Shown here: positions 14,670-24,408 of the stretch, in pieces | How positions within the stretch are numbered: the first letter of the stretch is position 1 | Layout of the letters: each line of letters opens with the position of its first letter | DNA from: Phycisphaerales bacterium UBA2421 | GTDB taxonomy: Bacteria > Planctomycetota > Phycisphaerae > Tepidisphaerales > Tepidisphaeraceae | Length of the DNA: 36,897 nt | Direction: 5' to 3' | Assembly: GCA_002343075.1 (NCBI GenBank) | Contig: DDRH01000006.1 | Location: 1-36,897 of the forward strand | Position numbers and translations under genes: made by a program | The notes under the pieces: model-generated | What the model saw: the letters and a program-made list of their open reading frames with translations, nothing else | The model's database searches: none | Told to the model about the DNA's origin: nothing

Positions 14670-17303
14670 ATGTCGCGGAAGATGAAGATTCTGGCAGCGG
14701 CTGCTGCCTGCGTTGGGTTTACTTCAATTTCACTCGGTGCAACCTGGACTTGGGACGGCGGCTCGGGCTTCGGGCCTGACAGCATGAGCCAGAGTGGCAA
14801 CTGGTCGCCGGCCTCCGTCCCGGTAAGCGGCGGAAGCGACACCGTCCTCATCTTCCCCGCCGGGGCCGATAGCTTTACCCCGAATCAAAACATTGCAACG
14901 CCGTTTTCGCTGCAGAGCATGCTGGTGACCGGTGGAGCCTATCAGTTTACCAGCGGAAGCGGGTATTCCTTTAGCAATCTCGGCGCGGCACCCACAATCT
15001 CCACGCCTGCGGCAACCACTGTCTTCGGCACACTGATGAGCTTTGGTGCCTCCACCGCGTGGACGCTCAACGGCCCGGTCAACATGAACGGCCAGATGTC
15101 CGGCGGCGGCAATGTCAATGTGAGTGCGCTGGCAACTTCGCAATTCAGCTTCGGCGGTGGCGGCATCAATTTTTATAGCGGCACGTTCTCTATGAACAAC
15201 GGCACGCTTAATCTCGCGCGCGCCGGCACGGCGCTCTCGGGCGGGCTGAATGCCTCCAACATGACGGTAAACGTCAACGCGGCAAATCAATTCGGCGTCA
15301 ACTCTGATATCACACTCAATAACACGGAGCTTAAGACCTCGACCAGCCAGCAGTTGCGCGATCTTCGGGTTGATAACGGTTCGAGTGTCAACGTGACCGG
15401 TTCGCCCACGATCACGCTAAATGGCAACCTGGTGAGTTTTGGTGGATTCAACTCTATCGGCAACAACCCGATGCAAACGCTCAATCTCGCCGGTGGTGTG
15501 CGTCTGTTCAACATCAACGCCGCGCCGGGCGATCAGACTGTCATCAACATGACCATCACCAATGGAAGGTTCAACAAGATAGGCAACGGCATGCTGCAGT
15601 TGGGCAGCACCACCAGTACCTACACAGGTCAGAATGTCGTTTCGGCCGGAACGCTGTACACTTCTGCAAGCGGAATCGGCACCGATGTGCAGAACAACGC
15701 CAGCATCCGCTTCTACGGCGGCAACCTGCCGGCCAATTGTCTCTCGGGCTCAGGATCGGTGACGATTGAAAATGCCGTGGTTTACAGCGGTCCTCAGTCA
15801 TACACCGGCAACACGCTGCTCTTAACCGGCGCAACGCTGGTGGGCGCGAGCGATTCCTTCAGCGGCAACATTGTGGGCGTGGGCGCGCTTGCACTGCTCA
15901 GTATCTCCCAACCCACCCCCGGCACACTGGCGGCAAATATTTCTGGCGCGACCATGCTCAGCAAGGACGGTGCCGGGGTGATGACCGTCACCGGCAACAA
16001 TACGCACACCGGCGACAGCTTCATTACTGAAGGCGGAGTAAACATCGCGAGCAACGCGCCATTCGGCTCGGGCATGCTCCTGCTGGGCAACACCGCAACA
16101 CCGCTCGGCGTGGAAGCCACGGGAACTCGCATTGTGAACAATCCGCTGCTCACGCCAGGAATCTTAACCCTGACCGGCAGCGGCGATCTGCGGTTCAGCG
16201 ATTCGACGGCGAAGACTTTCAACTGGCCGGTTACCCACAACAGCGCAGGCACAACCACCTTTGATGGAAAACTGACGATGTCCGCTGGAGGCATGATCAC
16301 CGTGAACAGCGGAACGATGGTCGTCGGAAGTTCCGCGGTCGCAAACGCATTTGCCACCGCCGCCCCCGTCGTCATCAACGGCGGCACGCTCGTTGTGCGA
16401 AGCCTGAATTTTTCCACCCTGCCCGATGTCACCCTCGCGGGTGGGGCGCTCAATGCGCCCAATGGCTATGCCATCCCGCTCGGCGCAGTACTTCAGGGTG
16501 CCGGCGCAGTGACTGGCCGTGTTGCCAGCGCGAACGGGTCGAGCATCCTCGCTTCTGGAAATCTTGCGCTCGGCGACTCGTCGCACCCCGCAGGCGTTTC
16601 GCTCGATGGCGAGCTTTATGCAAACAACAACACCGTGACGCTGCTGGATAGCAACAGCGCGGTGCTTGGTTCATACACTCAACTCGGCAACGGCATCAGC
16701 GGCGGCACACTCGCGTCGGCAAACGGCGTGGTGCTCAATTTCGGCCGCAACATCGTCGGTCGGGGGACAGTAAGCTCCGGCAACTCGCTCGCCGCGGCAT
16801 CGATCATCAATGGCGACGTTAACGGCGACTCACTCACCAACTTCATCGAGTTTACCGGCTATGTGAAAGGCGTTGGCAATTTCAACAATGTCGCATTCAG
16901 CGGCACGTTTGCTCCCGGGCTGTCGCCGACCCTGCTCACTTTGGGAAATGTCATTCTCACGCCTTCCAACGTCCTGGATATGGAACTCGGCGGCCTGCTT
17001 CGCGGCGGGCAATATGACGCATTTAACATCACGGGAACGCTCGTTCTTGATGGGCAGCTCAAGCTCTCGCTCATCAACAGCTTTACCCCGGCCGCGGGCG
17101 ATCAGTTTGATCTGTTCGACGGCACGACCGCGGGCACATTTAGTAGCTTCAACTATCCCCCGCTGACGGCCGGGCTGGTATGGGATAACAGCCTGCTTTA
17201 CACGCAGGGGATTGTGCAGGTGAACTTCATACCAGAACCGGCGGCGCTCGCGTCGATGGTTGTGGGTGCCCTCGGCTTGCTGGCGCGAAGGCGTGCTCGG
17301 TAG
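14670..17303 (+). CDS. Autotransporter-like beta-strand repeat protein with PEP-CTERM tail
   Basis: 877 aa. The ATG follows a purine-rich GGGAGAAGAGAAC. A signal peptide (about residues 1-23, ending SLGA) directs export. The body is Gly/Asn/Thr/Ser-rich parallel beta-helix with autotransporter-associated repeats (GNGMLQLGS..YTGQNVVSAGTL; GAGVMTVTGNNTHTGD). No outer-membrane barrel follows. Instead the C-terminus is a PEP-CTERM signal: PEP, a hydrophobic stretch (ALASMVVGALGLLA) and RRRAR. PEP-CTERM proteins are recognised by exosortase and linked to the cell surface or extracellular matrix. It is convergent with the histidine kinase, with only 7 bp between. Molecular function unknown. Confidence 0.85.
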   Translation: MSRKMKILAAAAACVGFTSISLGATWTWDGGSGFGPDSMSQSGNWSPASVPVSGGSDTVLIFPAGADSFTPNQNIATPFSLQSMLVTGGAYQFTSGSGYSFSNLGAAPTISTPAATTVFGTLMSFGASTAWTLNGPVNMNGQMSGGGNVNVSALATSQFSFGGGGINFYSGTFSMNNGTLNLARAGTALSGGLNASNMTVNVNAANQFGVNSDITLNNTELKTSTSQQLRDLRVDNGSSVNVTGSPTITLNGNLVSFGGFNSIGNNPMQTLNLAGGVRLFNINAAPGDQTVINMTITNGRFNKIGNGMLQLGSTTSTYTGQNVVSAGTLYTSASGIGTDVQNNASIRFYGGNLPANCLSGSGSVTIENAVVYSGPQSYTGNTLLLTGATLVGASDSFSGNIVGVGALALLSISQPTPGTLAANISGATMLSKDGAGVMTVTGNNTHTGDSFITEGGVNIASNAPFGSGMLLLGNTATPLGVEATGTRIVNNPLLTPGILTLTGSGDLRFSDSTAKTFNWPVTHNSAGTTTFDGKLTMSAGGMITVNSGTMVVGSSAVANAFATAAPVVINGGTLVVRSLNFSTLPDVTLAGGALNAPNGYAIPLGAVLQGAGAVTGRVASANGSSILASGNLALGDSSHPAGVSLDGELYANNNTVTLLDSNSAVLGSYTQLGNGISGGTLASANGVVLNFGRNIVGRGTVSSGNSLAAASIINGDVNGDSLTNFIEFTGYVKGVGNFNNVAFSGTFAPGLSPTLLTLGNVILTPSNVLDMELGGLLRGGQYDAFNITGTLVLDGQLKLSLINSFTPAAGDQFDLFDGTTAGTFSSFNYPPLTAGLVWDNSLLYTQGIVQVNFIPEPAALASMVVGALGLLARRRAR

Positions 17304-17310
17304 TCGACGA

Positions 17311-20300
17311 TTATTCAGGTTGTGCGGAAGCAGCCACACGAGAGATCGCGGCGCGGAGAAACTCAAAATCGACGGGCTTGGTCAGATGCTCGGCGAACCC
17401 GGCTTCCCTGCTGGCAGCGATGTCGGGTGCCGCGCCGAAGCCGCTGAGCGCGATCGCCCGCGTATTGTCGCCGCGGGCGCGTAGTTCGGTGAGAAGTTGG
17501 TGGCCCGTGCCGTCGGGAAGGCCGATGTCGCTCAGGATCAGATCAAACCGGTGAGCCTGGGCGGCTTCAACAGCGGCGAGCTTGGTCGCCACAGTTTTCA
17601 CGGTGCATCCCACCCGCCGCAACAGTCGACTGAGGATGTCGGCGGTCGCCGCGTGATCTTCCACCAACAGCACGTCCAGCGCGAGCGGACTGAGCGCGGG
17701 CGACGCGGCAAGCGGGCCTGATGGCTGCCCAGAAGGCTCCCTGCTACTCCACGGCAATGCAGGCGTCTGCACGCTTGGCGACTGGGCAATCGGCATGCAA
17801 AACGAGATCGTCGCCCCGCTGCCCGCCCCGGCACTGGCGGCGGTGATCGTGCCATTCATCTTTTCAAGCAGCGACCGCGCGATTGCCAAGCCCAGCCCCA
17901 GCCCGGTGTACTCATAACGGTGCTGCACTTCGCCCCGCTCGAACGGCTGAAAGATGTTCTGCAACTGCTCTGATGCAATACCAATTCCGGAATCAATCAC
18001 AGACACGCGCAGCACACCCGGCGGTTCATTCTCGGTCACCACCGCAATGCTCCCGCCGGTGGGAGTGAACTTCACGGCGTTGCCAATCAGATTGGATAAC
18101 ACCTGCCCCAGCCGGCGCGGGTCGGCCAGCACACGACTGCGCGGCGCCTGAAGCTCGGCCCGAAATGTGATCTGCTTCCCGTCGAGCGATGCCTCGGCGT
18201 TGCGGATCGCCTGCTGAATCTGAGGATGCACGTCGCACGGCTGCAGTTCCACCTGGAAATCGCCCCGCACCAGCCGTGTTACGTCAAGCAGATCATCGAT
18301 CAAGGCCGATTCCGTCTGCACATTTCGATGCACGATATGCAAATCGGCCCGCACATCGGCGGGCAGGCGCGCATCCTCGCGCAGTACCGAAAGCAGTGCC
18401 CGCACCGGCGTGAGCGGCGTGCGCAATTCGTGGCTCAGACTGGCGATAAACCGATCCTTCGCGCGATTAGCGGCTTCGGCTTGCTCCTTGGCTTGCCGCA
18501 ACGCCACTTCGGCGGTTTTCCGATGGCTAATGTCGAGAATGAACCCCTCCAGCCGCAGCAGGTTGCCCGCATCGTCATACACACCGCGGCCCTGTTCCCA
18601 CATCCACCGCCAACTGCCATCGCGGTGCTTCACGCGATACTCAAACTGAAACGGCTCTTTGTTGTCGAGCGCCGTCTGCACCGCAGCCCAAACCGCATCA
18701 ACATCCTGCGGTGCCAGCAGCGATGCCCAGGTGCGCGTCCCATCCACGAAATCGGATGCGTCAAACCCCACCACTTCCACAGTCCGGTCGGAGATATACT
18801 CCATGGTCCAATCGCGGTCGTTTCGGCAGCGGTAGGTGATGCCCGGAAGGTTGGAAACCAGTGTGGCAAGCCGGCGTTCACTTTCGGCAAGGGCGGTCTG
18901 CGCCCGCATCCGCTGCGTGATATCGATGATCACGCCGATCGCACGATCAGACTGGCCATTCGGGCTGCGTAACATCGTCGCGGCGACGTGAATCCACATG
19001 ACTGAGCCGTCTTTGCGGACGCATCGCTTTTCCGAGATATAGTCAGGCGTTTCGCCAGACAGCATCTGCCGAAGTTTCCGTTCGGCGTTGGCGCGGTCCG
19101 GCTCGTAGGTGATGTCGGTGGGTGTGAGCTTGAAAAGCTCTTCCCGGCTGTAGCCAGACATTTCGCAGTAACGGTCATTCACCCGCACAAAACGGCCCGT
19201 CGCGGCGTCCACCTCCACCATCCCGACAATCGCCAGCTCAAACGCCGCGCGAAACTCCGACTCGCTCTTCTTCAACTGCTGCTCGGCGGTCACCCGGTCG
19301 GTGATGTCGATCGCAGCGGAAACCACCCGTTGCGGCGCGTTGGCGGCATCGCGCAGCAATGTCGCGGCAACGTGGATCCAGCGCTCGCTGCCATCTTTGC
19401 GAATGATGCGGCGCTGGTCGACATAATGGTCGCACTCCCCAGCCTCCATTCTCCGCGCCGTCTCAGCCAGCGGTGCCAGGTCATCGGGGTGGGTAATCTC
19501 AAATGGCGACATCTGCAGCAGTTCATCCGCGGTGTACCCGGTTATCTGGCAGAACTGTTCGTTAACGCGCTCGTATCGCCGGGTGGTGGCGTTTAACTGG
19601 GTCATGCCGACGAGCGTCAGTTCAAATGCCGCCCGAAACTGCTCGGCGGTCGCACGCTCACGCTGCTCGGCGGCGATGCGCTCGGTCACATCCATGCCCT
19701 GGCTCAATACCGACACCAACTTGCCTGACGCGTCGTAGAGCGAACTACCGTGCCAGTTCATCCACACCATCGACCCGTCTTTCCGATGGTTCTTCACCAC
19801 GATCGAATCGGTCGACGCGCGACCCGACAACAGCAGTTCGATATGTCTCATCGCATCGGGCATCGACTCCGGCGGGATCATTGGCGGGTCAAGGGTATCA
19901 AAGCGCGTACCGATCATCTCCGATGCGGTCCAACCGTAGATGCGCTCGGCGCCGCGCGACCACCGGGTGAACCTGAAATCCGGCCCCCACTCAACAATCG
20001 CGATTTCGGAGTTGTCGAGATGGCGTTCGAGCGATTCGCGCGTCGCAACGAGGCTGCTCTCGGCCACGACACGGTCGGTAACATCCACCGCCTGCGAAAG
20101 CACTGAGATCACCTTCCCCTCGGCATCGAGCATGGCTGAGTTGTGCCATTCGCAATGAATCTCCGCTCCATCTTTGCGATGATTGCGACAAACCGCGCTA
20201 AACCGGGGCAATCGGCCGGAAAGCAGCAGTTCCATCCTTGCCTGCAGATTGTCGAGATCATCTTTATGAATAAATGGATGCTCCAGAAAATTGCTGCCGA

Positions 20301-20967
20301 GCATCTCGGACTCGGTGTATCCAAAGATTCGTTCGGCGCCCTCCGACCAGCGTACCCAGCGAAAGTCCGGGCCCCACTCGGTAACGGCGATCGGCGAGTT
20401 ATGGATGTGAAAGTCGAGGCGGTCGCGCGCGGCGTGCATCTGCCGCTCGGCTTCCAGACGATCACTTAACTCGACCGCGTGCGAGAAGACCGAGATCACT
20501 CGCCCCTGCTTATCCAGCAGCGCCGAATTGAACCACTGGCACCAGATCACCGCCCCCGACTTAGTATGGTTGCGATTGATTGCGGTGAATCGGGACAAGC
20601 GGCCGGCAAGCAATTGCTTCATCAACCCATCGACGCGTGCCACGTCATCGGCATGCATCATGCCCCAGCCGGGCAGATGCTTGCGGGCTTCCAGTTCTTC
20701 ACGACTCCACCCGAAGATACGGTGCGCACCCTGCGACCAGCGCAGGACGCTCCCATCGACAGTCCACTCCGCAACTGCAATGGGTGAGTTATCAATGTGC
20801 GACTCGAGCCGCCCGAGAGACGAGAGCAACGCCGCCTGCTCGCCGGACTCGGCCCGGGCAAATGGCTCGGCGGCGGCGATCAGGCGGGCTATTGTCGCCG
20901 GATCGCGATCCCCGGCATGAACCCGGCGGAGCACTTCGGCAAGATTGGTCGCCGGCGACGGTGTCAT
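17311..20967 (-). CDS. Six-PAS hybrid sensor histidine kinase
   Basis: 1218 aa with no signal peptide or membrane helix, so a soluble cytoplasmic sensor. There are six PAS repeats with a period of about 129 residues: about 57-175, 187-305, 316-435, 443-563, 571-690 and 697-820. The first three resemble one another (HIDNSPIAVAEW, HIHNSPIAVTEW, HLDNSEIAIVEW), as do the fourth and fifth (FRAAFEL..VGM). The HisKA domain follows with His846 in SLSHELRTPL as phosphoacceptor. The ATPase domain has an N box (NLIGNAVKF), DSGIGI and GLGLGLAI. A C-terminal receiver carries Asp1147 in LILSDIGLPDG and a TKPVDF lysine. No cognate output regulator lies beside it. The ligand or signal is unknown. Confidence 0.93.
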   Translation of the reverse strand: MTPSPATNLAEVLRRVHAGDRDPATIARLIAAAEPFARAESGEQAALLSSLGRLESHIDNSPIAVAEWTVDGSVLRWSQGAHRIFGWSREELEARKHLPGWGMMHADDVARVDGLMKQLLAGRLSRFTAINRNHTKSGAVIWCQWFNSALLDKQGRVISVFSHAVELSDRLEAERQMHAARDRLDFHIHNSPIAVTEWGPDFRWVRWSEGAERIFGYTESEMLGSNFLEHPFIHKDDLDNLQARMELLLSGRLPRFSAVCRNHRKDGAEIHCEWHNSAMLDAEGKVISVLSQAVDVTDRVVAESSLVATRESLERHLDNSEIAIVEWGPDFRFTRWSRGAERIYGWTASEMIGTRFDTLDPPMIPPESMPDAMRHIELLLSGRASTDSIVVKNHRKDGSMVWMNWHGSSLYDASGKLVSVLSQGMDVTERIAAEQRERATAEQFRAAFELTLVGMTQLNATTRRYERVNEQFCQITGYTADELLQMSPFEITHPDDLAPLAETARRMEAGECDHYVDQRRIIRKDGSERWIHVAATLLRDAANAPQRVVSAAIDITDRVTAEQQLKKSESEFRAAFELAIVGMVEVDAATGRFVRVNDRYCEMSGYSREELFKLTPTDITYEPDRANAERKLRQMLSGETPDYISEKRCVRKDGSVMWIHVAATMLRSPNGQSDRAIGVIIDITQRMRAQTALAESERRLATLVSNLPGITYRCRNDRDWTMEYISDRTVEVVGFDASDFVDGTRTWASLLAPQDVDAVWAAVQTALDNKEPFQFEYRVKHRDGSWRWMWEQGRGVYDDAGNLLRLEGFILDISHRKTAEVALRQAKEQAEAANRAKDRFIASLSHELRTPLTPVRALLSVLREDARLPADVRADLHIVHRNVQTESALIDDLLDVTRLVRGDFQVELQPCDVHPQIQQAIRNAEASLDGKQITFRAELQAPRSRVLADPRRLGQVLSNLIGNAVKFTPTGGSIAVVTENEPPGVLRVSVIDSGIGIASEQLQNIFQPFERGEVQHRYEYTGLGLGLAIARSLLEKMNGTITAASAGAGSGATISFCMPIAQSPSVQTPALPWSSREPSGQPSGPLAASPALSPLALDVLLVEDHAATADILSRLLRRVGCTVKTVATKLAAVEAAQAHRFDLILSDIGLPDGTGHQLLTELRARGDNTRAIALSGFGAAPDIAASREAGFAEHLTKPVDFEFLRAAISRVAASAQPE

Positions 20968-21063
20968 CTAAACCGAATAGTAGCGTTTTTACGCTCCAAC
21001 GCGCGATTTTAAGCCCCAGGTGCGGCATTTCGTTGAAATAGTCAACACCCGGCGGCTACATTC

Positions 21064-22077
21064 ATGGTGATGAGCCGTCACCCGATTCGATCCGTAGCAG
21101 TTGCCTCTGCTTTTCTTGCCGTCGTCTTCACCGCCGCTGCCCATGCGGTGATTTTGGCGCAGTCGGCCAACCGCAACACATCGGCCCCCACCGGAGGGCT
21201 GAGCGCTGCCGGGTGGGACTTGCAGGGCCGGTGGCGCGGATTTCTCGGAACACCCATCAGCAAAAAGTTCTTCGTCACTGCAGGTCATGCCGGCGGCACC
21301 GTCGGGACGAAGTTTTTCCTCGGCAGTCGCGTCTTCACCACCACCGCAATGTGGGATGATCCAAACAGCGACCTGCGCATCTACTCCGTCAACAAGAAGT
21401 TCGACGCGTGGGCTCCGATGTACACCGGCGAACAAGAACTCGGGAAATACGCAATCCTTTTTGGCAGAGGCACGCAGCGGGGCGCAGAAGTGCGCGTCAA
21501 CGGCGCACTGAAGGGCTGGGAATGGGGCACCGATGATCAGGTGCAATCGTGGGGGATCAATCGAATCGATGAGATTGTCGATGGCAACTCGGCGGAAGGA
21601 AAACTGCTGCAGGCCGACTTTGATCTGGTCGGTGTCGACGGCGAAGGCATCATCAGCGCCGGCGACTCCGGCGGCGGCGCGTTCATCTACAACAAGGCGA
21701 CCCGGCGATACGAACTGGCAGGCGTAAACTACGCCGTAGACGGGCCTTACAAACGCATCCTCAACGGCCCCGACTTCAACGCCGCACTGTTTGACCAAGG
21801 CGGGCTGTACAACGGCAACGCCTTCATCTCCGACCCGCCGGCCGACAAGCCTTCACAGATGTTCATTTCCAGAATCAGTTCCGCCCAAACATGGATCGAC
21901 GGCGTCTTCTCTGGCCGCACCGCACCGACTTCGCAGGCCCAGCGCACAACCCAGGGCGTGCCCGAACCGGCGAGTGCGGGGCTGATCGCGATGGCACTAG
22001 TCGCGCTTGCCCGCAGGCGCGCCAGGCTTACCGAGCATACTCCACCGTCCGCACCTCACGCAGCACGGTCACTTTGA
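21064..22077 (+). CDS. Trypsin-like serine protease with PEP-CTERM tail
   Basis: 337 aa. The signal peptide covers about residues 1-28. The catalytic triad is visible: His75 in VTAGHAGG, Asp103 in SDLRIYS and Ser202 in GDSGGGAF. An exported, active protease is therefore likely. The C-terminus carries VPEPASAG, a hydrophobic segment and RRRAR (PEP-CTERM), but continues 16 residues beyond the basic cluster ([16 protein letters not shown]), which is unusual. That extension is encoded in a 50-bp tail-to-tail overlap with rny. It is divergent from the PAS kinase, with 96 bp between. No SD is seen; the ATG at 21070 is an alternative start. Substrate unknown. Confidence 0.85.
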   Translation: MVMSRHPIRSVAVASAFLAVVFTAAAHAVILAQSANRNTSAPTGGLSAAGWDLQGRWRGFLGTPISKKFFVTAGHAGGTVGTKFFLGSRVFTTTAMWDDPNSDLRIYSVNKKFDAWAPMYTGEQELGKYAILFGRGTQRGAEVRVNGALKGWEWGTDDQVQSWGINRIDEIVDGNSAEGKLLQADFDLVGVDGEGIISAGDSGGGAFIYNKATRRYELAGVNYAVDGPYKRILNGPDFNAALFDQGGLYNGNAFISDPPADKPSQMFISRISSAQTWIDGVFSGRTAPTSQAQRTTQGVPEPASAGLIAMALVALARRRARLTEHTPPSAPHAARSL

Positions 22078-23581
22078 TCTCGCCCGGATAAGTCATTTCG
22101 CTTTCGATTCGCTTGCTGATATCCCGCGCCAGCTTCGAGGACGCGCGGTCGTCGATCAGTTTCGCGTCAACGATGACCCGGACCTCGCGGCCAGCCTGAA
22201 TCGCGTAGGCCTGACGCACGCCCTCGAAACTGGCGGCGAGGTCTTCCAGATCTTGCAGCCGTTTCACATAGCGATCCAGACTCTCGCGACGAGCGCCCGG
22301 ACGGCTCGCGCTGATCGCGTCGGCGGCCATGATGATGGGCGTGTACGGCGTGGTGCTCGGCACATCGCCGTGGTGCCCGGCAGCGGCGTTTAGAACAGCC
22401 TCGTGCTCGTTGAACTTCCGCAGGAACTCCATCCCAATAATCGGGTGGCCCCCTTCCTGATCATGGTCCATCGCCTTGCCGATATCGTGAAGCAGCCCCG
22501 CCCGGCGGGCCAATTGGCCGTCCAACCCAAGCTCGTCGGCAATCACCTGGCTCAGATACGCCACTTCCAGGCTGTGCCGCAGCACATTCTGCCCGTAGCT
22601 GGTACGAAACTGCAGACGGCCCAGCATCGGAATGATCGGACGGGCCAGGTTGGGTAGGTTGGCTTCCTGGGCCGCGTCCTTGCCGTACTTGATCAACTGC
22701 TCATCCACCTCTTTCGTGGTTAGCGCCACGACTTCTTCGATGCGGGCAGGATGAATGCGGCCGTCCTGCACCAGTTTTTCCAGGCTGATGCGCGCCACCT
22801 CCCTGCGGACCGGGTCAAAGCAGCTCACTACCACCAGGCCGGGGGTGTCGTCGATAATCACATCAACGCCGGTCGCTTTCTCAAACGACCGTATGTTCCG
22901 TCCCTCGCGGCCGATGACACGGCCTTTCATATCGTCGGTCGGAATCGTCACGGTCGAAACAGTGTGATCGGCGGTCTGGTCGGCGGCATACCGCTGGATC
23001 GCCTGCAGGATGATTTGACGGCTCTTGTCCTTTGCCTCTTCCTGGGTCTGCTCGGTCACACGCTGAATGATCGCGCCGACCTCGCTCTTGCATTCGTCTT
23101 CCACCCGTTTCAGCAGCATTTCCTTCGCCTGCTCGATCGGCATGTTGGTGATCTGCAGCAGCTTCTCTTTCTGATGGCGAAGAGTTTCATCCAGATCAGT
23201 TTCCTTCTCCTTGACCGTCCGTTCCCGGCCCGTGAGCGAGCGATTCAGTTCGTCAAGATGCCGCTCCTTGGTGGAGAGCGTCTCCAGTTTTCGGTCCATC
23301 ACGTCTTCACGCTTCGACAATTGCTGGTCAAGCTCGTCGAGTTTCTTGCGGGCAAGATTGTTCTCGCGCTCAAACTTCTCCTTCGACTTGAGTTGTTCCT
23401 GCTTCGCGGCAAGCTCGATTTCCTTGGCCTTGTTTTCTGCCTGCAGGCGCGACGTGTTGATGATTTCGTCCGCCTGCTGCCGCGCCTTCTTCAACGCCCC
23501 ACCGGCGAGCAACTGCATGATTCCAAACAGCGCCCCCGCGCCGACAATAATCCCCACCAGAATGCCGATCGTCAGTTCCAT
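22028..23581 (-). CDS. rny: Ribonuclease Y
   Basis: 517 aa from the ATG at 23581, which has a GAGGA SD and gives the normal N-terminus; the frame extends to 23614 but less plausibly. RNase Y is a membrane-anchored endoribonuclease that starts mRNA decay. Residues about 4-26 form the single transmembrane helix, followed by a long charged coiled coil to about 190. A KH domain follows with [15 protein letters not shown]. The HD domain ([12 protein letters not shown] ... [12 protein letters not shown]) places the metal-binding His-Asp at about 365-366, as expected for the family. The C-terminus matches the family ([11 protein letters not shown]). Its end overlaps the convergent protease gene. Confidence 0.95.
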   Translation of the reverse strand: MELTIGILVGIIVGAGALFGIMQLLAGGALKKARQQADEIINTSRLQAENKAKEIELAAKQEQLKSKEKFERENNLARKKLDELDQQLSKREDVMDRKLETLSTKERHLDELNRSLTGRERTVKEKETDLDETLRHQKEKLLQITNMPIEQAKEMLLKRVEDECKSEVGAIIQRVTEQTQEEAKDKSRQIILQAIQRYAADQTADHTVSTVTIPTDDMKGRVIGREGRNIRSFEKATGVDVIIDDTPGLVVVSCFDPVRREVARISLEKLVQDGRIHPARIEEVVALTTKEVDEQLIKYGKDAAQEANLPNLARPIIPMLGRLQFRTSYGQNVLRHSLEVAYLSQVIADELGLDGQLARRAGLLHDIGKAMDHDQEGGHPIIGMEFLRKFNEHEAVLNAAAGHHGDVPSTTPYTPIIMAADAISASRPGARRESLDRYVKRLQDLEDLAASFEGVRQAYAIQAGREVRVIVDAKLIDDRASSKLARDISKRIESEMTYPGEIKVTVLREVRTVEYAR

Positions 23582-23719
23582 AACATCCTCAACTTCCGGC
23601 ATATCCCGCAGCACGCAATACGAGTCATTGCGTACACCGAGTGCCGGCGAACAAAGAAATAGTGCAAAGAGGATGTCTGCCCGGGAGGCGTCGCTTCACC
23701 ACCGGTGAGCCGACCAAGA

Positions 23720-23995
23720 TTAGGTCGGCCGCAGCCGGGGCGAATGCAAGCGTGGCATGGGTGGAGCCCGTGATGGCATATCTGCTGACAGCAAAACCCC
23801 CGCAGGCCGACCGTCAACATCACGGCGGGTGTGGTTCGCGGGGATCTGTGGCAACTCGCTCACTGCCGAGGGTCGAGCCAATTGCTCACCCATCGACCGT
23901 GACAGCCACAATCCAAGCAGCAGAGCAACGCAGACGGCCAGCGCCCAACTCAAAAAGCTGGTGACCCCTGCAAGATGTTCAGACAAAAATTCCAC
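23720..23995 (-). CDS. Putative small membrane protein upstream of rny
   Basis: 91 aa from a GTG start. One clear transmembrane helix (about residues 12-31, LSWALAVCVALLLGLWLS) is followed by a Pro/Arg-rich tail that looks disordered. There is no recognised domain and no clear SD. It is co-directional with rny, about 140 bp upstream. The hydrophobic segment and sensible N-terminus favour a gene, but the tail looks like read-through of GC-rich DNA, so the call is tentative. Confidence 0.35.
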   Translation of the reverse strand: MEFLSEHLAGVTSFLSWALAVCVALLLGLWLSRSMGEQLARPSAVSELPQIPANHTRRDVDGRPAGVLLSADMPSRAPPMPRLHSPRLRPT

Positions 23996-24408
23996 GGCGG
24001 CAATTCCACAGTTCAGTCACGCTCACCGCCGCCGACAAAGGGGCTTACCGCACCAAAAATCGGCGACGAGACTTCCCTGACAAACAACCTTACCCCCCGA
24101 CCGGAACCTCCGGCGGGCGGCTTGGCGTCGATCGGCCCTCAATAGCGGCCAGCAATCGATCCACCAACCTTCTATCATAGCCCCCATCTTAAGTCTTGCC
24201 AAGAAAACGAGTTTCGATGCGCGTTTTGTGGCTTGCTGCCTGGCAGCCGGCTTCTTAGTCGCCAACTTCCCGCCCGCAGGCATGCGCGGATACAGTCTGG
24301 GACAAAGTGCCCTCCTGCCCCGCTGGTGCGCATGTTCGTAAAAGAAATGCTCGATTCCGCACCCTCCGCCCGACCGACGCGCGTTATGGTTTTCGCTGGA
24401 GGAACGCC
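23996..24408. other. Intergenic region between divergent genes
   Basis: About 410 bp. ORFs across it on both strands are Arg/Cys-rich and look like chance reading frames. It should hold the promoter for the pectin operon; I see no convincing hexamer pair. A short palindrome, GCTGCCTGGCAGC, lies near 24235. Confidence 0.4.

Noticed and set aside
18226..18972. Plus-strand ORF of 248 codons
   Set aside because: Antisense to the PAS kinase, which is unambiguous on the minus strand.
22751..23662. Plus-strand ORF of 303 codons
   Set aside because: Antisense to ribonuclease Y; its Leu/Arg-rich sequence mirrors the coiled coil.
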